Below the pieces are notes generated by a model. It was not told where the DNA came from, made no database searches, and saw only the letters and a program-made list of their open reading frames with translations. Below are positions 51,982 to 61,836 of a stretch of DNA of 64,000 nt, one piece after another (within the stretch, counting starts at the first letter, position 1; every line of letters starts with the position of its first letter). This stretch comes from Eubacterium sp. Its GTDB lineage: Bacteria; Bacillota; Clostridia; Acetivibrionales; DSM-1351. Where the stretch lies: assembly GCA_029266335.1 (NCBI GenBank), contig JAQSXC010000002.1, positions 1 to 64,000 of the forward strand, in the 5' to 3' direction. The position numbers and the translations under genes are program-made.

Positions 51982-52164
51982 GGTCTCCTTATAATTTCTT
52001 TTTCAGATTTTGTATATGAAAATATTATAGACATGAGATATTGGGCCTTTAAAGTATATCACTACTGTGCTTTTCCCATGGAGGTTATATTACCGGTAAT
52101 TATTTGGATTTTAGCCGAGATAAAGCATAGAAAAAGCCGGGCAGGCAACAGGATATTAGGCTAG
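51982..52164 (+). pseudogene. C-terminal fragment of GerAB-type spore germination permease
   Basis: GLLIISFSDFVYENIIDMRYWAFKVYHYCAFPMEVILPVIIWILAEIKHRKSRAGNRILG*; no start codon or upstream domain. Confidence 0.6.
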
Positions 52165-52258
52165 GTTAATTTATGAATATTGGTAATTTTACAAATATGG
52201 ATAGATATAATAGAATAGAGTAATATAACGTAAAGCTGTTATAATCGGTTGGAGTGTT

Positions 52259-52825
52259 TTGTATTATGGAGGTTTTATGAATAGGGGTTCGTTTGATAAA
52301 CTCTCTTTAGGATTTTTGTTTGTATTAATTGATTTTAGAATTCAAGGGTTTGATATTTTACCCGATATTATAGGCTATGTTCTTTTTGCCATAGGTTTTA
52401 GCCGGCTTACAGCTTATAGCGATTATTTCAGAAAAGCTTCATATGCTAATATCCCAATGCTGATTATTTCATTATTTTCAATTTATGAGAAACCGGCTCA
52501 AGACAGCGGAATTACTTTTGGACCTTTGGGTCTTATGGGGATTCCGTTATCCATTGCCACGTTTATATTAAGCCTGCTGGTAGTATATTATTTATTTATG
52601 GGAATTATTGAAATGGCGCAAAGTAAAGGACTGGGTGAAATAGTTCAGGAAGCAGATACCAGATGGAAGCAGTATTTGTATTTGCAGCTGGCCGGATTAC
52701 TCATATTTATATTTATTTTTGTTCCGCTGCTGGGAATTGCTTTCATTATCGGGTTATTGATTATATCGGTTGTTCTTACATTTGCAATAATGAAATTTAT
52801 GAAAATTTGCGGAGAGCACCTGTAA
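52259..52825 (+). CDS. Conserved multi-pass membrane protein
   Basis: Several TM segments, 'LLFVLIDFRIQGFDILPDIIGYVLFAIGFSRL'-like N-terminus. Confidence 0.8.
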   Translation: MYYGGFMNRGSFDKLSLGFLFVLIDFRIQGFDILPDIIGYVLFAIGFSRLTAYSDYFRKASYANIPMLIISLFSIYEKPAQDSGITFGPLGLMGIPLSIATFILSLLVVYYLFMGIIEMAQSKGLGEIVQEADTRWKQYLYLQLAGLLIFIFIFVPLLGIAFIIGLLIISVVLTFAIMKFMKICGEHL

Positions 52826-52892
52826 TAATGATAATGTTTGTATATGAGTAACAATAAGACAATATTTTAACTATATAAATGGGGATGTACTT

Positions 52893-53486
52893 ATGAAAAA
52901 TGAAAGATTAATGAAACAGATACAATTTATAACCGAGATTGACAGGCTTAAGCAAATTTTCCGCCAGAACGTTGTCATAGGTACAACGCGCAATGAGAAT
53001 GATGCTGAGCACTCATGGCATATGGCCGCAATGGCAATTCTACTTTCTGAATACTCGGAAGAAAAAAACCTGGATATGCTAAAGGTACTTAAACTTATTC
53101 TGATACATGATTTAGTGGAAATAGATGCCGGAGATACCTTCTGCTATGACGAAAAGGGGTATGAGGATAAGGCAGAAAGAGAGAAAAAGGCAGCAAACCG
53201 TTTGTTCAATGAATTGCCCGAAGACCAGGCAGAAGAGATTTATAAGCTGTGGAGGGAATTTGAAGAACTGCAAACCCCTGAAGCCAAATTTGCAGCGTGT
53301 CTGGACAGGCTTCAGCCTCTTATACTGAACTTCAATACTAATGGTCATACCTGGCAGAAACCCGGAGTTACCAGTGAGAAGGTTATAAAAAGAAACAGTA
53401 TGCTGGAGCAGTATGCGCCTGAGCTTTGGACATTGGCAAAAGAAATAATAGAGGAATCCATTGAGAAAGGTATTCTTAAGCGTTAA
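52893..53486 (+). CDS. HD-domain protein, YfbR-like nucleotidase/hydrolase family
   Basis: 'NDAEHSWHMAAMAILLSEY', 'LILIHDLVEIDAGDTF'. Confidence 0.9.
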   Translation: MKNERLMKQIQFITEIDRLKQIFRQNVVIGTTRNENDAEHSWHMAAMAILLSEYSEEKNLDMLKVLKLILIHDLVEIDAGDTFCYDEKGYEDKAEREKKAANRLFNELPEDQAEEIYKLWREFEELQTPEAKFAACLDRLQPLILNFNTNGHTWQKPGVTSEKVIKRNSMLEQYAPELWTLAKEIIEESIEKGILKR

Positions 53487-53572
53487 AAACTATTTTACAA
53501 AGGTATCTTTAGTGATAAATGTTCTATACTTGAAAATGAATTCAATAAATATTTTATAAACGGAGGTCAGTT

Positions 53573-54037
53573 ATGTTTAAAGAAATGAGAAGAAACGACA
53601 GACAAATAAGCGACGAAGAAGCAAGAAAACTTTTGGAGGAAGGTCAATACGGAGTTTTATCAACTGTAGGCGAGAATGGGTATGCATACGGTATGCCACT
53701 AAATTATGTTTACCTGGATGGCAATATTTACTTCCATTGTGCCTTGGAGGGAGCGAAGCTTGATAATATAGAATTTAATGACAGGGTCTCATTTTGTGTA
53801 GTTGGGAATTCAGAGCCTATTCCTGAGAAGTTCAGTTACAGATATATCAGTACTGTTGTTTTCGGAAACTGCAGTGAAGTAACTGATGATGAAAAACAGA
53901 CTGCATTGGTGGCACTGATAAAGAAATATTCCGGTGATTTCATGGAAAAGGGTATGGCATATATCAAGAACGACATTGCTTCCACCAAAGTAATGAAAAT
54001 AACTATTGAACATTTAAGCGGAAAAGCAAGAAGATAG
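53573..54037 (+). CDS. Pyridoxamine 5'-phosphate oxidase family (flavin-binding split barrel)
   Basis: 'MRRNDRQISDEEARKLLEEGQYGVLSTVGENGYAYGMPLNYVYLDGNIYFHCALEGAKLDNI'. Confidence 0.92.
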   Translation: MFKEMRRNDRQISDEEARKLLEEGQYGVLSTVGENGYAYGMPLNYVYLDGNIYFHCALEGAKLDNIEFNDRVSFCVVGNSEPIPEKFSYRYISTVVFGNCSEVTDDEKQTALVALIKKYSGDFMEKGMAYIKNDIASTKVMKITIEHLSGKARR

Positions 54038-54056
54038 CAAAGAAAGAGGGGATAAA

Positions 54057-54674
54057 ATGGACGTAGAAAAAATTATAAAGGAAAGGCGTTCTGCCAAAAA
54101 TTTTATTGAAGGAGAACCAATAAGCAGAGAGGAACTAAATGACATATTTGAACTTGTAAGATACGCTCCATCCTGCTTTAATCTGCAACATGCCAAATAT
54201 ATTGTAATTACCGACCCATTAAAAAAAGACAAATTGATGGAAGCGGCATTTAAACAGTATAAAATACATACAGCTTCTGCAGCAATTTTAGTTCTGGGTA
54301 ATAAGGATGAATATCTTAATGCCGAAAACTTATATGAAGGCATGTTGAATCTGAACATTTTAAACAAGCAGGAATACGATATGACCATATCAACAATTCA
54401 TGGTTTATATAAGGGACGTGGAGACGAATTTAAAAGAGATGAGGCCATAAGAAATGCTTGTTTATCAGCAATGCTGTTTATGCTTGCCGCAAAAGACAAG
54501 GGCTGGGAGACATGCCCAATGATAGGCTTTGATCCCGATAAAATAAAAAATATGCTGGGAATACCTGACAATCTTGTTCCTGCACTGCTGATAACATTAG
54601 GAAAAGCTGATCCTTCTAAGCAGGGAACCAGAGGCTACAGAAAACCTACTAATGAATTCGTAGAATTTGTTTGA
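54057..54674 (+). CDS. Nitroreductase-family protein
   Basis: 'KERRSAKNFIEGEPISREELNDIFELVRYAPSCFNLQHAKYIVI'. Confidence 0.93.
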   Translation: MDVEKIIKERRSAKNFIEGEPISREELNDIFELVRYAPSCFNLQHAKYIVITDPLKKDKLMEAAFKQYKIHTASAAILVLGNKDEYLNAENLYEGMLNLNILNKQEYDMTISTIHGLYKGRGDEFKRDEAIRNACLSAMLFMLAAKDKGWETCPMIGFDPDKIKNMLGIPDNLVPALLITLGKADPSKQGTRGYRKPTNEFVEFV

Positions 54675-54771
54675 TTTGTCATAATATGAGCTGAATAAAA
54701 ACTTATAATAGCCAAATAATATTTTATGGAAAGTAGTTATTTAAATAAATATTATTTGGAGGAATGAAAAA

Positions 54772-54948
54772 ATGAAAGCTACAAAAATGGATTATCCGAA
54801 TCAGGGCATAAAATGTGTTGTTAATACTTGCACTTATTATATGCAAGGTGATCAATGTTCAGCTGACAAAATAGAAGTTCAGCCAAGAAACGCTTCAAAT
54901 TCCCAGGATACCGACTGCTCGACCTTTGCACCTGGAGCGAATGCTTAA
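54772..54948 (+). CDS. DUF1540 small Cys-rich protein (not in ORF track)
   Basis: MKATKMDYPNQGIKCVVNTCTYYMQGDQCSADKIEVQPRNASNSQDTDCSTFAPGANA*; RBS ggagg. Confidence 0.88.
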   Translation: MKATKMDYPNQGIKCVVNTCTYYMQGDQCSADKIEVQPRNASNSQDTDCSTFAPGANA

Positions 54949-54961
54949 GACCTGACGACAA

Positions 54962-54998
54962 GCCTGTTAAGATACACTTAACAGGCTTGTATTTTTTA
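54962..54998 (+). terminator. Terminator after DUF1540 gene
   Basis: AAGCCTGTTAAGatacaCTTAACAGGCTTGTATTTTTTATT. Confidence 0.85.
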
Positions 54999-55125
54999 TT
55001 GTCTAGGTAGATAATAAAGAGAGTATTAAATTGTTTGCTGATAGGATGAAATCTTTGCTCCAGTTGCTAAAATGACATATAAATTAATATATTTGATAAT
55101 TTACATATAACTGGGAGGGCTGAAA

Positions 55126-56085
55126 ATGAAATATTTTGAAATAAAAGATGCTAACGGAATGCCTATAAGAATGTCCAGAATTATACTGGGCGGAGTACCC
55201 TTTGGAACAACACTTGATAATAAACAATCCTTTGAAATGATGGACAGGTACTTGGAAGCAAAGGGTAATACCATTGATACTGCAAGAGTTTACTGTGACT
55301 GGCTTGAAAATGGTCATTCAGCCAGTGAGCGCACAATAGGAGAATGGATAAGGGCCAGAAATAACAGGAAAGAGGTCATTCTTGTGACTAAAGGCGGACA
55401 TCCCGGCAAAGATGGGGTTACCCGCTTATCAGCAAATGAAATAATCTCAGATATGGAAACAAGTCTGAAAACACTTCAAACAGATTATGCAGATTTATAC
55501 CTGCTTCACAGAGACGATGCCAATATACCGGTTGACGGGATAATGGATACTTTACATACTCTTGTGCTTCAGGGGAAAGCAAGAGCGGTAGGAGTATCAA
55601 ACTGGAGCTGTGAAAGGATCAAACAGGCAAATGAATATGCTGAAAAAAATAATAAGACAAAACTTGTTATTTCACAGATTCAATGGAGTCTTGCAGAATG
55701 CTTTCCAAAGAATTTTAATGATGAAACACTTGTTTGTATGAATGACAGAGAATATGAACAATATCTTGAGATGGGAATGCCGGTAATGGCATTTTCCTCC
55801 CAGGCTAACGGCCTGTTTTCAAAAGCCGATGACAAGGGTCTGGTAAATGTATCTGAAAAGCTGCAGAAGTTTTTGACACTGGAGAATATCAACCGGTACA
55901 ACAACCTGACCAAATTGTGTCAGAAAAAAGGCTACAGCAAAACAGCAGTTGCATTGAATTATATTATGGACAATAAACTTAACGGTTCTGCTATTATTGG
56001 CTGTACCAATATTGCACAGCTGCAGAATTGCCTGGAGGCTGCCGATATTACGCTGACTGAAGAGGAAATCCAATGCCTTATATAG
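55126..56085 (+). CDS. Aldo/keto reductase
   Basis: 'NTIDTARVYCDWLENGHSASERTIGEWI', 'DLYLLHRDD', 'GKARAVGVSNW'. Confidence 0.94.
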   Translation: MKYFEIKDANGMPIRMSRIILGGVPFGTTLDNKQSFEMMDRYLEAKGNTIDTARVYCDWLENGHSASERTIGEWIRARNNRKEVILVTKGGHPGKDGVTRLSANEIISDMETSLKTLQTDYADLYLLHRDDANIPVDGIMDTLHTLVLQGKARAVGVSNWSCERIKQANEYAEKNNKTKLVISQIQWSLAECFPKNFNDETLVCMNDREYEQYLEMGMPVMAFSSQANGLFSKADDKGLVNVSEKLQKFLTLENINRYNNLTKLCQKKGYSKTAVALNYIMDNKLNGSAIIGCTNIAQLQNCLEAADITLTEEEIQCLI

Positions 56086-56144
56086 GTGTATCGGGGAAGC
56101 TAACCATACTAATTTATTCGGAACCGATTTAGGGAGAAATAATT

Positions 56145-58253
56145 ATGAGCTTTATCAATATAAATGAAAATAATATTAATATGGTACTGGAAATAAACAG
56201 GGAAAATGAGGTGAAATTGCTTCACTTTTCGGCATTGCCGTTAAATGAGACTGACATAAAAGAGGGGCAAAAAGAAGGCTTCAGACTCGTAGAGGTAATG
56301 GTTTCCGGCCTTGACAGACCGCTTGAAAGACATGGAACAAAGTATATAGTTACAGCACCCGGATACAGGCTCAAATATGACAGCCATAAGGATTATAGAA
56401 ACAACAGGGGAAGGAAACTTGAGATTGTAACCTTTGATGCCGAAACAGGCATATATGTTACAAGCCACTTCCAATTTTATGATGGCATAGCTGTTGTCGG
56501 AAGCTACAGCGAGGTTGTGAACAAAGGCAGCGAAGTGCAGTGTCTTGAATACATTTCATCATTTAATATAAATGGTATAGAAAAGGAAGGTATTCTGGCA
56601 CGTGACGACAAGATGTCCCTGATGATCCCACACAACTCCTGGCAGAGAGAAATGCAGTGGGAGACCTATACTTTTGAGCAGATGGGACTTACACAGACTC
56701 AGCCTGACTCCATACAGAGATCTTCAAAGGTAATAGCTGCAACCAACACAGGAAACTGGTCCACAAAAGAATATCTTCCCATGGGTTACGTAGAAAATAC
56801 CGAAACCGGTTCAAACATATTCTGGCAGATTGAGCATAATGGCTCCTGGCACTGGGAGATCAGTGACCAGACCGGCCATATCTATTTACAGCTCAGTGGG
56901 CCAACCGAAACCGAGTCCCACTGGTTCAAGTATCTTAAGCCGGGAGACAGCTTTACATCTGTGCCAGTGGCCGTCGGCGTCAGTGCAGGCAATTTCAGTA
57001 CTGCAATGGGTGAACTGACCAGATACCGCAGAGCAATAAGAAGACCAAATAAAGATAATGACAACCTCTCGATTATATTCAATGACTATATGAACTGTCT
57101 TTGGGCAGATCCGACTACCGAGAAGGAATTGCCATTAATTGATGCGGCGGCAAAGGCCGGATGCGAATACTTCTGTATTGATGCAGGCTGGTATGCTGCA
57201 GGTCCATGGTGGGATTGGGTCGGAGAATGGATGCCCAGTATAGAAAGGTTTCCCAACGGCCTTAAAGAAGTAATTGATTATATCAAAAGCAAAAATATGA
57301 TTCCCGGTGTATGGCTCGAGCTTGAGGTTATGGGCATAAAATGTCCAAAAGCTGCTCATGTGCCTGACAACTGGTTCTTTATCCGCCATGGAAAGAAGGT
57401 ACATGACAGAAGCCGCTATCAGTTGGATTTCAGAAATCCGGAGGTTATAGCCCATGCCAATGAGGTAATTGAACGCCTTATATCTGAATATGGTGTAGGG
57501 TATATAAAAATGGATTATAATATTGAGCCGGGGATAGGAACAGAAATTGATGCGGATAGCATCGGTGAAGGCCTTTTAGGACATGAAAGGGCTTATCTTG
57601 AATGGCTGGATCAGATATTCGAAAAATATCCGGAACTGATTATTGAGAACTGCTCAAGCGGCGGACTAAGAATTGATTATGCCATGCTCAGCCGTTACAG
57701 TATTCAATCCACAAGTGACCAGGATGACTACAGAAGATATGCAACAATAGCAGCCAATTCACCATCAGGCCTGACTCCTGAACAGTCGGCCATATGGTCA
57801 TATCCATTAACGGAAGGTGACCGGGAAGAGGTTATTTTCAATATGGTAAATGCAATGCTGCTGAGAATACACCAGAGCGGCCATCTTGCAAACCTGAGTG
57901 AAGAGAGAAAGCTGCTTGTGAAAGAAGCACTGGACTATTATAAGACTATAAGGGGAGACATTAAAAAGGCACTTCCATTCTGGCCCCTTGGACTTTCCAG
58001 ATTTTCGGATACCTGGTTGAGTCTGGGCTTAAGGTCTGATAATATTAATTATGTTGCCGTTTGGAGAAGGAATAGTGAAAAGGATACCTGCATAATACCA
58101 ATTGAGCATCTGAAAGGACAGGAGGTACAGGTAAAGTGTGCATATCCTGAAGCAGAATGGTGCAGCTACAGCTGGAACAGTCATGTTGGGACTTTAAGTG
58201 TTAAACTGCCCGATCAGTATAGTGCCAGGCTGTTTGAAATAGTTAAAAAATAA
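56145..58253 (+). CDS. Alpha-galactosidase, GH36-like
   Basis: 'YIKMDYNIEPG' nucleophile region, 'ENCSSGGLRIDYAMLSRYSIQSTSDQDDY' acid/base region. Confidence 0.93.
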   Translation: MSFININENNINMVLEINRENEVKLLHFSALPLNETDIKEGQKEGFRLVEVMVSGLDRPLERHGTKYIVTAPGYRLKYDSHKDYRNNRGRKLEIVTFDAETGIYVTSHFQFYDGIAVVGSYSEVVNKGSEVQCLEYISSFNINGIEKEGILARDDKMSLMIPHNSWQREMQWETYTFEQMGLTQTQPDSIQRSSKVIAATNTGNWSTKEYLPMGYVENTETGSNIFWQIEHNGSWHWEISDQTGHIYLQLSGPTETESHWFKYLKPGDSFTSVPVAVGVSAGNFSTAMGELTRYRRAIRRPNKDNDNLSIIFNDYMNCLWADPTTEKELPLIDAAAKAGCEYFCIDAGWYAAGPWWDWVGEWMPSIERFPNGLKEVIDYIKSKNMIPGVWLELEVMGIKCPKAAHVPDNWFFIRHGKKVHDRSRYQLDFRNPEVIAHANEVIERLISEYGVGYIKMDYNIEPGIGTEIDADSIGEGLLGHERAYLEWLDQIFEKYPELIIENCSSGGLRIDYAMLSRYSIQSTSDQDDYRRYATIAANSPSGLTPEQSAIWSYPLTEGDREEVIFNMVNAMLLRIHQSGHLANLSEERKLLVKEALDYYKTIRGDIKKALPFWPLGLSRFSDTWLSLGLRSDNINYVAVWRRNSEKDTCIIPIEHLKGQEVQVKCAYPEAEWCSYSWNSHVGTLSVKLPDQYSARLFEIVKK

Positions 58254-58349
58254 GTTCTGAAACTGCTTTATCATTGAGAATCGCTTTGTTCTAAATATAT
58301 ATGCCAAAATTATACACTAATAATATAATCTTAATATACAAGGGGTTTT

Positions 58350-59294
58350 ATGAAGGGCATAAACATAAGCAGTGCCATACTGCTGCTGATAATTATACTG
58401 AATCCGGCCATATTTATGTTTTTGAAATACAGAAAAAATAAACAAGGTGCCAAACACTCTGCCGGAATAGGAGCTATGGTAATTCTGGTTTTAAATTCAG
58501 TATTGATTTTTTGTCTGGTTTATTTTTCAACAGTTATAGGTATCACAAGATATACTGTCAGCTCCGAGAAAATACCCTCAGAATTTGACGGCTATAAGAT
58601 ATTGCAAATATCTGATTTCCATACAGGAACCTTCCATGGTGGTACCGAAAAGCTTATCAGAAAAGTAAAAAAAGAAAAACCGGATATTGTTGTATTGACC
58701 GGTGACCTTATAGATGACAACAAAGTGAATTTAGAGCCTGTTACAAGGCTTGTATCACAACTGACCCCAACGGCACCTGTTTTTTCTGTCTCAGGAAATC
58801 ATGACGTCTGGTATTATAATTTTGACAAATATCAGAATTTGCTTAAAAAACTTGGAGTAACTATTCTTGAAAACAATAAAGTTACTCTTCAACGGGGAAA
58901 ATCAGTCATAAATCTGTATGGAATAGGTGATCCATACACCTGGAACGATAAAAGCGCCGAGGAGTACCTGAAAGATGCAATATCCGGTTTAAAGCCATCC
59001 ACGGGTTATAATATTCTGCTTTTTCACAGAGCAAATATGTTTGATGAAATAAAGGGAAAAGGCTTTCAACTGGTTTTTTCAGGACATATGCACGGCGGGC
59101 AGCTGCAAATTCCGTTCAGGGGAGGTTTGATCTCTCCACAGCAAAATCACAGATGGTTTCCCGAATATACTGATGGACGATGGACTGAAGCCGGTACTAC
59201 TATGCTTGTAAGCAGAGGGCTTGGTAATAATGCACCTGTTCCAAGGCTTCTGAATCCTCCGGAAATTGTAGTTGCAACACTCAGAAGTAAATAA
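58350..59294 (+). CDS. Membrane-anchored metallophosphoesterase
   Basis: 'QISDFHTGTF', 'VLTGDLIDD', 'VSGNHDVWYY', 'FSGHMHGGQLQIP'. Confidence 0.94.
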   Translation: MKGINISSAILLLIIILNPAIFMFLKYRKNKQGAKHSAGIGAMVILVLNSVLIFCLVYFSTVIGITRYTVSSEKIPSEFDGYKILQISDFHTGTFHGGTEKLIRKVKKEKPDIVVLTGDLIDDNKVNLEPVTRLVSQLTPTAPVFSVSGNHDVWYYNFDKYQNLLKKLGVTILENNKVTLQRGKSVINLYGIGDPYTWNDKSAEEYLKDAISGLKPSTGYNILLFHRANMFDEIKGKGFQLVFSGHMHGGQLQIPFRGGLISPQQNHRWFPEYTDGRWTEAGTTMLVSRGLGNNAPVPRLLNPPEIVVATLRSK

Positions 59295-59402
59295 CCCTCC
59301 ACTGTTTACTGCAAATGAAGTATAATTTAATATATTCACATGGAAAACCAACGGAATATGAAATTATACTTGATAGAAAAAATAGACCAATAAGGATAGC
59401 CT

Positions 59403-61760
59403 ATGGAAAAAGCTCTGATAAAAATTTCTATACGAAATCTTGTAGAACTGGTATTGCGCTCGGGAGATATAGACAACCGGCTTGTTTCCTCAAACCGGAT
59501 GCTGGAAGGCACGAGAATTCATCAAAAGATACAGAAGGAAAGCGGCGATAAATATGCCAAAGAGGTTTATCTGTCCTATGATTATCAGGCAGAAGGCTTT
59601 ACAATAAAGCTGGAAGGCAGGGCCGACGGCATAATAACCGAGCAGGAAGGAATAGTTATCGATGAAATCAAGTCAACGGCAAGACCTCTGGAATATATCG
59701 ACGAAGCATTTAGCCTGCTGCATTGGGCGCAGGCTAAATGCTATGCCTTTATTTACTGTATTCAAAATGACATGGACAATATATTCGTTCAACTGACCTA
59801 TTTCCAGATAGATACAGAAGAGAGGAAAGTCATCAGAAATCCATATAATTTTCAGGAACTTAAGGACTTTATGAGCCAGCTTTTGGACAAGTATCTTGTC
59901 TGGGCCAGAATGTCTGATATCTGGAATACACAAAGAGATAATTCCATCAGAGAGCTGACATTTCCCTTCGAAACTTATCGTAAGGGCCAGAGAGAGCTGG
60001 CTGTTGCAGTTTATAAAACTATAGTGCAGGAGAAAAAACTATTCGTACAGGCCCCCACCGGAATTGGAAAGACCATTTCAACGCTTTTTCCGGCGGTAAA
60101 AGCCTTTGGGGAGCAGCGTATATCAAAGATTTTTTACCTGACTGCCAAAACAATAACAAGGCAGGTTGCCGAGGAGGCTTTTGTAAAGATGAGAGCCGGG
60201 GGCCTGAAATTCAGAACTTTGACATTGACGGCAAAGGATAAGATTTGTTTTCAAAACGAAGTTATTTGCAATCCTGACTCCTGCGAATATGCCAGAGGAC
60301 ATTTTAACAGGGTAAACACAGCTTTGATAGATATTCTTGAGAATTCAGAAAATTTATCTAGGGAAATAATTGAGGAGTATGCGGAGAAACACAGGGTCTG
60401 TCCCTTTGAGTTTGCACTGGATATATCCCTGTGGGCCGACTGTGTTATCTGTGACTACAACTATGTGTTTGATCCAAGAGTTTACCTGAAGCGCTTTTTT
60501 CTTACAAACGACGGGGATTATGCCTTTCTCATTGATGAGGCACACAACCTTGTGGACAGAGCAAGAGAGATGTTCTCGGCACAGCTGAGCAAAGCTGCAT
60601 TTCTTGAGGCAAAGAAGGCAATGAAAGGCCATCAGCCGAAGATTGCAAAAGCACTTAACAAGATTAACACCTATATGATTACTTTAAGAAAACAGTGCGA
60701 TGAAGCCGGATTTTTGATAAACAAGGGTGAACTGAAAGATTTGTACAGATTGCTCAGTACTTTTGTTTCTGAAGCGGAAGAATGGATAGTAAAAAATCAG
60801 AACAAGGGTATTGAGGGTTTTGATCAGCTCCTGGAAGTATACTTTAGCTCAATTGCCTTTCAGAAAATAGCGGAATTTTTTGATCAGAGATATGTAACCT
60901 TTATAGAAACCGTTGGCAGCGAGGTCAGAGTAAAACTGTACTGTGTTGATCCATCCTTCCTCTTGTCGGAGGCTGTTAAGAGAGGTAAAACTACAGTATT
61001 CTTTTCAGCCACCCTGACACCTCTCAGTTATTTTATAGACATTCTTGGAGGTAACAAGGAGGATTATAATATAAATCTTTGTTCTCCCTTTGATAATGGA
61101 AAGCTATGCCTGCTGGTGGAGGATGCTGTTTCTACAAAATATAAAAATCGTGAAAACAGCTATGATGCTCTTGTAGAAATAATAAAAACTGCAGTAGATA
61201 AAAGAACGGGTAATTACCTGGTTTATTTTCCGTCCTATAAATACATGAATGAAGTTTATTGGAGGTTTGTGGAGAAATATCCTGACTCAAATACTTTTGT
61301 ACAGGAAAACTCCATGACTGAAGAAGAAAGAGAAACCTTTTTAAACAGGTTTCAGCCTGGTAATACTACCTCTATGATATGTTTCGGAGTATTGGGAGGT
61401 ATATTCTCGGAAGGTATTGATTTGAAAGGGGATAGATTGATAGGAGCAATTATAGTTGGAGTGGGGCTTCCTCAAATCAGTATCGAACAGGATATAATAA
61501 TGGATTACTTTCAAAAGAAAAATGGTATGGGTTATGAAAATGCATATATGTATCCCGGCATGAATAAGGTTCTGCAGGCTGCCGGCCGGGTCATACGCTC
61601 GGAAACTGACAGGGGAATGGTTTTGCTGGTAGATGAAAGGTTCTCTCATCGTACTTACAAAAACCTGTTTCCGAAGCATTGGGAGCACAGCATAAGAGTA
61701 AGGAGTACCGGTGAACTTCAGACAAAATTGGAGAAGTTCTGGGATACCCGGGATATTTGA
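59403..61760 (+). CDS. DinG/XPD-like ATP-dependent DNA helicase with N-terminal PD-(D/E)XK-like domain
   Basis: 'GRADGIITEQEGIVIDEIKSTARP...HWAQAKCYAFIY'; 'QAPTGIGKTISTLFP', Fe-S-type Cys cluster, 'DEAH', 'QAAGRVIRSETDRG'. Confidence 0.9.
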   Translation: MEKALIKISIRNLVELVLRSGDIDNRLVSSNRMLEGTRIHQKIQKESGDKYAKEVYLSYDYQAEGFTIKLEGRADGIITEQEGIVIDEIKSTARPLEYIDEAFSLLHWAQAKCYAFIYCIQNDMDNIFVQLTYFQIDTEERKVIRNPYNFQELKDFMSQLLDKYLVWARMSDIWNTQRDNSIRELTFPFETYRKGQRELAVAVYKTIVQEKKLFVQAPTGIGKTISTLFPAVKAFGEQRISKIFYLTAKTITRQVAEEAFVKMRAGGLKFRTLTLTAKDKICFQNEVICNPDSCEYARGHFNRVNTALIDILENSENLSREIIEEYAEKHRVCPFEFALDISLWADCVICDYNYVFDPRVYLKRFFLTNDGDYAFLIDEAHNLVDRAREMFSAQLSKAAFLEAKKAMKGHQPKIAKALNKINTYMITLRKQCDEAGFLINKGELKDLYRLLSTFVSEAEEWIVKNQNKGIEGFDQLLEVYFSSIAFQKIAEFFDQRYVTFIETVGSEVRVKLYCVDPSFLLSEAVKRGKTTVFFSATLTPLSYFIDILGGNKEDYNINLCSPFDNGKLCLLVEDAVSTKYKNRENSYDALVEIIKTAVDKRTGNYLVYFPSYKYMNEVYWRFVEKYPDSNTFVQENSMTEEERETFLNRFQPGNTTSMICFGVLGGIFSEGIDLKGDRLIGAIIVGVGLPQISIEQDIIMDYFQKKNGMGYENAYMYPGMNKVLQAAGRVIRSETDRGMVLLVDERFSHRTYKNLFPKHWEHSIRVRSTGELQTKLEKFWDTRDI

Positions 61761-61836
61761 GATTCACTACCCTCTATTGACAGCGTGTTCTACATTGTCA
61801 ATAGGGTATATACTTTAAGCCGACAGGAATGATTAT

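Noticed and set aside
59315-59551. 78-aa plus ORF overlapping the start of the DinG-like helicase
   Set aside because: Mostly out-of-frame within the helicase gene; no family recognised and no good RBS.
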